From contig JBEEKA010000171.1 of the NCBI GenBank assembly GCA_041168985.1, positions 1 through 13,433 on the forward strand: a stretch of 13,433 nucleotides of DNA, in the 5' to 3' direction. Positions 6,400-12,282 of the stretch are shown here, one piece after another. The stretch is from ZC4RG30 sp041168985. GTDB lineage: Bacteria > Pseudomonadota > Gammaproteobacteria > Steroidobacterales > Steroidobacteraceae. Each line of letters starts with the position of its first letter. The first letter of the stretch is position 1. The notes below the pieces were generated by a model. The model did not search any database and was not told the origin of the DNA. It saw nothing but the letters and a program-made list of their open reading frames with translations. Made by a program: the position numbers and the translations under genes.

Positions 6400-7988
6400 G
6401 CCACTTCGACATCGTCTGCATCGGCGCCGGACACAATGGCCTGACCGCCGCGGCCTACATGGCCAAGGCCGGCAAGAAGGTGCTCGTGCTGGAGCGAAAG
6501 CCGCATTTCGGCGGCGGTGTTTCCACGCGGGAGCTCACTTTGCCGGGCTATAGGCATGATGAACATTCCAACGTGCACATCATGATCCAGGGCAATCCGA
6601 TGCTGCGCTCCGACGAGCTCGGGCTGTTGTCGAAGTTCGGGCTCGAGTACCACTATTCGGCGTTGCCGCACGCGAGCGTGTTCGAGGACGGCCGCGTCGT
6701 GCTGTCCTACAAGGACCTGGACCGTACCTGCGAGGGTATTGCCGCCTTCAGCCCGCGTGACGCGGAGGCCTACCGCAAATTCGCGATGAAAAGCATGGAG
6801 GTTCTGCCCATGTTCATGGCGGGCCTGTATGCCCCGCCGTTCCCGATGGGTCCCTTCGTCGCGATGATGGACCAGAGCGAGGAAGGTCGATTCCTGCTCG
6901 ACATCATGTCGCGCAGCGCGCTCGATGTCGTGAACCGTTACTTCGAGAGCGACCTGCTCAAGATCCACATCGTGCGGCTCGTCACCGAGAACCTGCAGAT
7001 GCCGGATGAACTGGGTACGGGCATGGGCGCGTTCCTGATGCCGGGCATCATCCACGCCTATGGCGTGTCGCAGCCGGTCGGCGGCTCGGGCCGCCTGTCA
7101 GAGGCGTTGGTCCGTTGCATCGAGCATTACGGTGGCGAAGTCCGCTGCAATGCCGAGGTGAAGAATGTCATCACCGCGGGTGGCCGCGCGACGGGTGTGG
7201 AGCTGGTCGATGGCGAGCGCTTCACGGCGAAGGACGCCGTGATCGGTGCACTCCATCCGCATGTGCTGGGCAACTTCGTCGACGGCATCCCGGCCCCGGT
7301 GCTGGAACGCGCGCGCAATGTCACGCCCTCGACGTTCTCCATCCTGCTGACGCATATGGCCCTGCGTGAAAAGGCGCGGTTCCGGGCCGGCGACCATTTC
7401 AACGATGCCGTGATGGTCGAGCTGCTGTCTTCCTCGCGCCTGTCCGACATGCTCGAGGATTACGACCACTTGCGTCGCGGCCGCGTGCCGCCGCGCCGAC
7501 TCTGCGCGGGTGGCGACGGCGCCTGGAACGACCCGACCCGCGTGCCGCCCGGTGCCGGCATTTTCTATGGCGTGACCTTCGCGCCCTACGCGCTCGCCGA
7601 TGGCGGCGCGGCCCGTTGGGATGAGGTGAAGGAGCAGTACGCGGACGAGAGCCTCGCTTATTACCGTCGTTTCTATTCGAACCTGACGGACGACAATATC
7701 CTCGCGCGCCTCGTGCGCTCGCCGCTGGACCATGAGCGCGATTCACCCGCCAGCTTCGTGAAGGGCGACATCCACGGCTGTGCGCCGTTCATGTATCAGT
7801 CCGTCGGGCACCGTCCGACGCCGGACCTCGGCAGCTATACGGTGCCCGGTTGTGAGCGACTCTATCTCGTGGGACCGTTCATGCATCCGGGGGGTGGTGT
7901 CTTCGGCGCGGGCCGTGGCACGGCCATCCGACTGATGGATGATCTCGGGATCGACTACGACAAGGTCATGGCCGCTCCCGTTCGCTGA
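6396..7988 (+). CDS. FAD-dependent oxidoreductase, CrtI/PYROXD2-like (phytoene desaturase superfamily)
   Basis: This 530-aa flavoprotein has a full-length CrtI/NDP-FAD fold. GAGHNG (10-15) with E33 binds FAD, KPHFGGGVSTREL follows, VGGSGRLSEALV lies mid-protein, and the C-terminal FAD segment GPFMHPGGGVFGAGRG (about 493-508) closes the fold. The GAGHNGL start and HPGGGV end match the PYROXD2-like branch more than true phytoene desaturases. No other carotenoid genes are present, so a dehydrogenation or isomerisation of the cluster's substrate is more likely. The GTG start is supported by GGAGC 8 bp upstream and by the GTGA overlap with the SDR stop. The next SDR follows after 17 bp. The exact reaction cannot be named from sequence. 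Confidence 0.88.
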   Translation: MSHFDIVCIGAGHNGLTAAAYMAKAGKKVLVLERKPHFGGGVSTRELTLPGYRHDEHSNVHIMIQGNPMLRSDELGLLSKFGLEYHYSALPHASVFEDGRVVLSYKDLDRTCEGIAAFSPRDAEAYRKFAMKSMEVLPMFMAGLYAPPFPMGPFVAMMDQSEEGRFLLDIMSRSALDVVNRYFESDLLKIHIVRLVTENLQMPDELGTGMGAFLMPGIIHAYGVSQPVGGSGRLSEALVRCIEHYGGEVRCNAEVKNVITAGGRATGVELVDGERFTAKDAVIGALHPHVLGNFVDGIPAPVLERARNVTPSTFSILLTHMALREKARFRAGDHFNDAVMVELLSSSRLSDMLEDYDHLRRGRVPPRRLCAGGDGAWNDPTRVPPGAGIFYGVTFAPYALADGGAARWDEVKEQYADESLAYYRRFYSNLTDDNILARLVRSPLDHERDSPASFVKGDIHGCAPFMYQSVGHRPTPDLGSYTVPGCERLYLVGPFMHPGGGVFGAGRGTAIRLMDDLGIDYDKVMAAPVR

Positions 7989-8005
7989 ATGGCAGGAGGT
8001 CGGGC

Positions 8006-8785
8006 ATGGCAGAGGTGAGCTTCAGGCTGGACGGGCGGGTTGCGCTCGTCACCGGATCGACCCGCGGCATCGGTTACGCGATCGCGCGGGCGCTGGGCCG
8101 GCAGGGCGCGAAAGTCGTGGTGTCCAGCGAGTCCCCCGAAGACACGCAGCGGGCCACCGCGGAGTTGGCCCGCGACGGACTCGAGGTCCTGGGTATTCCC
8201 TGCGATGTCACCGACTCGGCCGAGCAGAAGTCGCTGGTCGAACGCGCGGTTGCCGGGTGGGGCCAGCTCGACGTGCTGGTCTGCAACGCCGGCATCACCG
8301 GCAAACCCGGTCCCTTCGCGTCGATGGAACTGTCGGATTACGACCGCGTGATGGCACTGAACCTGCGTTCGATGGTCGAGCTCACGCAGTTCGCGTTGCC
8401 GCGGATCTCAGACAGGCCGGAGGGGGGCGCGGTCGTCCTCATTTCGAGCATTTCAGGCTTGAGGGGGAATGGCGCCATCAATGCCTATTCGCTCACCAAG
8501 GCGGCCGTCGCGCAGCTCGCGCGAAACCTGGCCGTGGAATGGGGGCCGCGCAAGGTTCGAGTCAATGCCGTGTCGCCGGGGTTCATCCGGACGGCGCTGT
8601 CGCAGCCCCTGCTCGACAACCCCGCCTTCATGGCCCGACGCATGCAGATGACCCCGCTGCGGCGTCCGGGAGAAGTCGAGGAGGTGGCCGGGGCGGTGAC
8701 TTTCCTGGCATCGCCGGCCGGTGCCTTCGTGACCGGCCAGAACCTCGTCGTCGACGGGGGCACTGTCATTACCGATGGGAGCTGA
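8006..8785 (+). CDS. Classical SDR oxidoreductase (second copy type)
   Basis: This 259-aa protein has TGSTRGIG (16-23), CNAG (93-96), N119, S148, Y161 and K165, the classical SDR tetrad, plus NAVSPGFIRT and the C-terminal VVDGGT. Strand 2 ends VVVSSES: there is no aspartate as in the SDR at 5590, and no clear arginine pair for NADP, so cofactor choice is uncertain. It is not a recent duplicate of the upstream SDR; similarity is confined to family motifs. AGGAGG sits just upstream of the ATG, the strongest ribosome site in the window. It lies 17 bp after the CrtI-like gene and 5 bp before the 69-aa gene, in one operon. It probably carries out another keto/hydroxy step. Confidence 0.92.
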   Translation: MAEVSFRLDGRVALVTGSTRGIGYAIARALGRQGAKVVVSSESPEDTQRATAELARDGLEVLGIPCDVTDSAEQKSLVERAVAGWGQLDVLVCNAGITGKPGPFASMELSDYDRVMALNLRSMVELTQFALPRISDRPEGGAVVLISSISGLRGNGAINAYSLTKAAVAQLARNLAVEWGPRKVRVNAVSPGFIRTALSQPLLDNPAFMARRMQMTPLRRPGEVEEVAGAVTFLASPAGAFVTGQNLVVDGGTVITDGS

Positions 8786-8790
8786 GTGGA

Positions 8791-9000
8791 ATGATCGTCT
8801 ATGACGGACAGAACAAGGAACTGATGAAGGTGCGCCGCATCGAGCGGGACGGCGGCGACCTCGTGGTGTCCGGGCTGATTTTCGGGGCCATGCCCATGAA
8901 GGCCCGCATCAAGCCGAAGGAGGCCCGCGCGGCCCTCAAGCTGCTCGGTCCCGGGCTGCTCTGGTTCCTCATCACGCTTCCGTTCCGACGGGGTGGATAG
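8791..9000 (+). CDS. Small conserved-looking protein of unknown function (69 aa)
   Basis: This is a short ORF directly after the SDR (5-bp gap), in the same operon. The first half is polar and could form a small beta structure (MIVYDGQNKELMKVRRIERDG, then LVVSGLIFGAMPM). KPKEARAALKLLG resembles an amphipathic helix, and the C-terminus LLWFLITLPFRRGG is hydrophobic with a basic end, so it may touch the membrane or a hydrophobic partner. I recall similar short hypothetical proteins beside SDR genes in sphingomonad catabolic clusters, but I cannot name a family and assign no function. The ribosome site is weak (GAGTGGA), consistent with translation coupled to the SDR. Position and codon use favour a real gene. 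Confidence 0.68.
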   Translation: MIVYDGQNKELMKVRRIERDGGDLVVSGLIFGAMPMKARIKPKEARAALKLLGPGLLWFLITLPFRRGG

Positions 9001-9078
9001 ATCGATCCCATCGAATCCGCTTTTCCTGCCCGGGCATCCTCCGGCATAAGGGCGCATCCAATCTGGAGTGGGTAGCGC
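9001..9078 (+). promoter_or_regulatory. Short intergenic gap upstream of the dioxygenase gene, with dyads
   Basis: The 78-bp gap is the longest within the second plus-strand block. It holds TCGAT-CCC-ATCGA (9002-9014), the palindrome TGCCCGGGCA (9027-9036), and GCATCC twice, 20 bp apart (9034, 9054). It ends with CTGGAGTGGGTAGCGC, the ribosome site. The dioxygenase may have its own promoter here or be read through from upstream. No convincing -35/-10 pair and no T-run terminator were found. Confidence 0.35.
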
Positions 9079-10101
9079 ATGAGCATCCTGGGCGTCGAGA
9101 GTGTCGTGTTCGGTGTGGAGGACCTGGGGGAGCAGACGCGTTTCTGGACCGACTTCGGTCTGCCGCTCCAGTCCACGGGTAAGTCGGAAACGGTCTTCCA
9201 GCTGGCGTCCGGTTCGCGGCTGATCCTGTACCGGCACGGCGATCCGCGACTGCCGGCCGATCCCTACGTCGGCGACGGCCTCAAGGAAACGGTCTGGGGC
9301 GTCGACACGGCGGAAAACCTGGAGCGCCTGGTCGCCGGGCTGGCCACGGACCGCGTGGTGACGCGTGACGCGGACGGCACGGCCCACTGCGTGGCCGATG
9401 ACGGCCAGCCCATCGCGCTGCGCGTGTGGGTCAAGCGGGCCGTCGTGAGCCACACGAGTCCGGTCAACACGCCGGGCAGCATCCAGCGCCTGAACCAGCA
9501 CCGGATCTGGCGCCGCCGCTGCATCCCGAAGACGATCAACCACGTGGTCTTCTTCTCGCCGGACTACGTGCGGTCCTTCGAGTTCTATCGCGACCGGCTC
9601 GGCTTCCGCTATACCGACCATTCGATGAACACGGGCATTTTCGCCCGGGCCGACGGCACCTTCGAGCACCACAGCATCTTCTGGGTGAACTGCGACCTGC
9701 CGATCGCGCCGAAGCACTTCAAGTTCATGCACATCGCCTTCGGCGTCGATGACATCGACGAGCTGATGCTCGGTGCGAACATCATGGAGAACCGTGGCTG
9801 GAAGAACACGTCGATGAACTCCAGCGGCGGCATCTCGCGCCATCGTATTTCGTCGGCGATCTATTACTACTGCGATATCCCCGGCAAGGCGGGCGAGGCG
9901 GAGTACCACGCCGACACGGATTACGTGGACGACAACTGGGTGCCGCGCGCCTGGGACTTCAAGTTCGGCTCGCTGCTCTGGTCGCATAACGCGCCGGCCA
10001 TCTTCCGCGGGGACAATATCCCCTGGGACATGCGCTTCGACCGCGATTGCGAATCCTTTGACGCGTACCGCAAGCCGGCGAAGGTCGCGAAGGCGGGTTG
10101 A
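9079..10101 (+). CDS. Two-domain VOC protein, probable type I extradiol ring-cleavage dioxygenase
   Basis: This 340-aa protein has two vicinal-oxygen-chelate domains, the layout of type I extradiol dioxygenases (BphC-like). The N-terminal domain (about 5-118) has lost metal ligands: V9 stands where histidine would be. The C-terminal domain keeps the 2-His-1-carboxylate set: H155 in INHVVFF, H218 in FMHIAFGVDD, and E275 in GEAEYHAD. The stretch SRHRISSAIYYYCDIPG matches the signature region before the glutamate. It would bind Fe(II) (or Mn) and open a catecholic ring next to its hydroxyls, giving a yellow meta-cleavage product. The linker between domains (about 120-150) is unusually basic (RIWRRRCIPK). 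CTGGAG precedes the ATG. It ends only 7 bp from the convergent O-methyltransferase gene. Ring substrate unknown; a non-redox VOC role is less likely given the ligands. Confidence 0.82.
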   Translation: MSILGVESVVFGVEDLGEQTRFWTDFGLPLQSTGKSETVFQLASGSRLILYRHGDPRLPADPYVGDGLKETVWGVDTAENLERLVAGLATDRVVTRDADGTAHCVADDGQPIALRVWVKRAVVSHTSPVNTPGSIQRLNQHRIWRRRCIPKTINHVVFFSPDYVRSFEFYRDRLGFRYTDHSMNTGIFARADGTFEHHSIFWVNCDLPIAPKHFKFMHIAFGVDDIDELMLGANIMENRGWKNTSMNSSGGISRHRISSAIYYYCDIPGKAGEAEYHADTDYVDDNWVPRAWDFKFGSLLWSHNAPAIFRGDNIPWDMRFDRDCESFDAYRKPAKVAKAG

Positions 10102-10108
10102 GCCGCCG

Positions 10109-10753
10109 TCAGAGCTTCGGGTGGCCCTCGGGCCACCGGACGCTGAGTTCGATGCCGCTGCCGATGGGCAGCAGCGTCGTCTGCAGGTCCGGCTTCGCAC
10201 GCACTGCCGCCCGGTAGTCCCGCACTTCCGGCCGGGCCATCTCGGGTTCGATCATGTTGTCGGCGGCGATCATCCCTTCCGGCGCGAGGCGCGGATAAAA
10301 CGCCTCGAGGCAGGGGACGTATAGTTCCTTCCAGATGTCGAGCAGGACGAAGTCCCAGGTTCCGGTGTCGGCTTTCAACAGGGACACCGCGTCGCCCAAT
10401 CGGAAATCGACCGTGTCGGCGAGGCCCGCGTCCTGCAGTTCCTTCCGGGCATGGGCCTGCTTGAAGTCGGCCAGTTCCATCGTGACCAGTTGCGCGCCCA
10501 CGGCGTGGGCGGCATCGGCGAGCACGAGCGTTGAATACCCATAGCTCGTGCCCAGTTCGAGGATGCGGCGGGGACGTCGTGCAATGACGAGGGCATGGAG
10601 CACGGCCGCCGCCTCGGGTCCGACAGGCAGGAGGAATTCGTCGCGGACCTTGAAACCAGCCGGGCCGAGCTCCGCCATGCGGCGGTTGTCGGCATCGCGC
10701 CTGGCTTCGTAGCGCGCGAAGACGCGTTCGGTCCCGGGGGCGTGGAATTTCAT
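10109..10753 (-). CDS. SAM-dependent O-methyltransferase, COMT-like
   Basis: This 214-aa class I methyltransferase has motif I LELGTSYGYST (65-75), E93 for the SAM ribose, and a COMT-type catalytic set: D139 with K142 (DIWK, aligning to the DxxK of catechol O-methyltransferase) and D165-N166 (ADNM). Those residues bind Mg and deprotonate a catechol hydroxyl, so methyl transfer to a catecholic or vicinal-diol substrate in the cytoplasm is likely. It is the last gene of the minus-strand operon; ATG overlaps the PepSY stop (ATGA), with AAGGAAG as ribosome site. A methyltransferase beside a ring-cleavage enzyme could protect or divert a catechol intermediate. That role is inferred. Confidence 0.88.
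   Translation of the reverse strand: MKFHAPGTERVFARYEARRDADNRRMAELGPAGFKVRDEFLLPVGPEAAAVLHALVIARRPRRILELGTSYGYSTLVLADAAHAVGAQLVTMELADFKQAHARKELQDAGLADTVDFRLGDAVSLLKADTGTWDFVLLDIWKELYVPCLEAFYPRLAPEGMIAADNMIEPEMARPEVRDYRAAVRAKPDLQTTLLPIGSGIELSVRWPEGHPKL
10120..10137. terminator. Strong GC hairpin at the convergent gene junction
   Basis: A perfect 8-bp inverted repeat, GGTGGCCC-TC-GGGCCACC, lies 18 bp past the dioxygenase stop and inside the last 12 codons of the O-methyltransferase gene. No T-run follows on either strand, so it is not a classical intrinsic terminator. It could still slow polymerase or protect mRNA 3' ends where two operons meet 7 bp apart. It might also be a chance result of GC-rich Gly-His-Pro codons. 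Confidence 0.35.
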
Positions 10754-11877
10754 TGTCTTCTTCCTTGCTTCAGGTAGATCAGCGAACCGGAGACGAGCAG
10801 GAACAGCAGTGACAGCCCTGCGGCGAGGTCAATGTAGCGTCCTGCGAAGTGTCCGACCACATCGCCGCGGTGCAATCGCTTGACGATCTGGTGCCAGTCC
10901 GCGAGATAACCGTGGCCCTGATGTCCCGGTCGGTGCGGATCGGGCGCGACGGTTTCGCCGGTGACCAGATCGATCAGCTTCGATTCCTCTTCCGAGCCCC
11001 CGCGGGTGATGCGGGCCATGTCCTTTCCGTTCCGTCGGAACAGTTCCACGCCTCGAAGCGACGCGTTCCCGGACTCGGCGAAGGCCCTGTCGAGCGCCTG
11101 TGCCACCGGGAGCCGAAGTGCGTCGTCCGACAGCGGGGGCATCGGACCCGGCCGGGGGTAGGGTGGGCTGCCGAGGTGATGGTCCAGGAACAGGTGAAGC
11201 TGGAACTCGCTGATGCCAAGCACCACGCCGGTCACGGCCATGTTCAGCAGGAAGGCCGCGGCGACCACGGCGACAGAACGGTGCAGACGGGGCAGGAGCG
11301 GGCCGGCCTTCCAGAACAGCCCGGATCGGCCGATACGTCGTCGCGCACGGTAAAGGCCGAGATAGATCCACAGGCCACTCAAGGCCATCACGACGACGGC
11401 CAGTCCGACGACGATGCCGATGAGCTGGCCCGCCAGTCCTGCGACGTTGCCGCGATGCCAGGTCTTCAGGGCGTCGCGCGTCGCACCGGAGGTTCCCGGT
11501 CCGGGCTCCGGGGGAAAGTATTCGTCGAGCGACTGCCCGCTCACTGCATCGAAGCGACGCATCGCCTTCCGATCACCGTCGGCATCGGCGAACTCGATCC
11601 GTACGTGGCCTGCCGCGGCATACAGTCGGACGCTCGCGGGACTGGCGTCCAGCTGGCCGAGCACTGCGTGGATGCCGGGACGGAGCTGTTCCGGCCGAGG
11701 AAGGGGGGCATCGGAGAGGTCCGGCGGTCTGGCGCCCGGGCCGCCACCTTCTGCCGCCCAGGACTGGCTGTCGTCGGTCAGGTCGTAACTGGCAAGCAGC
11801 AGGCCGGAGAGGCACCAGTAGCCGATCAGGACCGCGAACACGGCCATGATCCGTCGGTGCAGCGTGCGGGCTTTCAC
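10750..11877 (-). CDS. PepSY-TM family inner-membrane protein
   Basis: This 375-aa protein has four membrane segments (about 10-30, 147-173, 199-222, 349-368) and two periplasmic PepSY-like regions (about 60-120 and 250-312). It shows an internal duplication: LHR before TM1 and TM3 (H7, H199), and HRG plus LSG/VSG..IYL around TM2 and TM4 (H141, H336). The PepSY_TM family includes putative ferric-siderophore reductases of the FoxB/PiuB type, and the matched histidines could bind heme. Here it sits between a VOC and a methyltransferase gene, so it may supply iron or electrons to the pathway; this is inference. GTG is chosen because GTGA overlaps the VOC stop; the ribosome site GAAGAG is weak, fitting coupled translation. 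Confidence 0.85.
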   Translation of the reverse strand: MKARTLHRRIMAVFAVLIGYWCLSGLLLASYDLTDDSQSWAAEGGGPGARPPDLSDAPLPRPEQLRPGIHAVLGQLDASPASVRLYAAAGHVRIEFADADGDRKAMRRFDAVSGQSLDEYFPPEPGPGTSGATRDALKTWHRGNVAGLAGQLIGIVVGLAVVVMALSGLWIYLGLYRARRRIGRSGLFWKAGPLLPRLHRSVAVVAAAFLLNMAVTGVVLGISEFQLHLFLDHHLGSPPYPRPGPMPPLSDDALRLPVAQALDRAFAESGNASLRGVELFRRNGKDMARITRGGSEEESKLIDLVTGETVAPDPHRPGHQGHGYLADWHQIVKRLHRGDVVGHFAGRYIDLAAGLSLLFLLVSGSLIYLKQGRRQ

Positions 11878-12281
11878 CCGTTGGGCTCTTCGACGAACTC
11901 GATAAGGTTGCCGGCGCAGTCGCGGATGAAGGCACCGGTGCCGAACTTCTCCCGCACCACGAAGGCGATGTCCACGCCCTTCGTGCGCATCTCTTCCAGG
12001 AAGGCGTCCAGGCTTTCCACGCGGAAAGCCAGATGCTTGTTTCCATGTGTCCGCAGGTCCGACGGTGGATGTCGCCGTTCCTCGGGCAGCGGATTCGCGC
12101 CTTCCACGTCGAACAGCTCGAAGCGCAGCGGGCCCTTGCGCAGCATGGCTGCGCTGGCCTTGGCCGGCGCGATGTAGAAGCGTTTTTCAACCTCGAAGCC
12201 CAGTACGCGCCCGTACCACTCGATCGCGGCATCCAGGTCCGGCACGCTGACGCCGCCATGGTGGAAGCTGAAATCCGCCAT
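11874..12281 (-). CDS. Single-domain VOC/glyoxalase-like metalloprotein
   Basis: This 135-aa VOC protein has a complete-looking metal set: H8 (HHGGVSVPDL), E55 (RFELFDVEG), H83 (NKHLAFRVESL) and E128 (GNLIEFVEE), as in glyoxalase I, methylmalonyl-CoA epimerase and related lyases or isomerases. It works as a dimer in known relatives. Because E55 and H83 are present as well as the ends, an isomerase, epimerase or lyase role fits as well as a dioxygenase one. ATG at 12279-12281 lies one base after the hydrolase stop (TGACATG), and its own stop overlaps the PepSY GTG, so three genes are tightly coupled. Likely acts on an intermediate released by the hydrolase or dioxygenase; substrate unknown. 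Confidence 0.85.
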   Translation of the reverse strand: MADFSFHHGGVSVPDLDAAIEWYGRVLGFEVEKRFYIAPAKASAAMLRKGPLRFELFDVEGANPLPEERRHPPSDLRTHGNKHLAFRVESLDAFLEEMRTKGVDIAFVVREKFGTGAFIRDCAGNLIEFVEEPNG

Positions 12282-12282
12282 G

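Noticed and set aside
6396..7988. Carotenoid biosynthesis (phytoene desaturase proper)
   Set aside because: Motifs fit the wider CrtI superfamily, but no phytoene synthase, cyclase or other carotenoid gene is nearby.
8485..10200. 571-aa minus-strand open frame under the second SDR, small protein and dioxygenase
   Set aside because: Low-complexity Arg/Val/Ala content and no motifs; the plus strand has intact SDR and VOC signatures.
10849..12177. 442-aa plus-strand open frame opposite the PepSY and VOC genes
   Set aside because: No domain pattern, and the opposite strand has four clear membrane helices and VOC metal ligands with coupled junctions.
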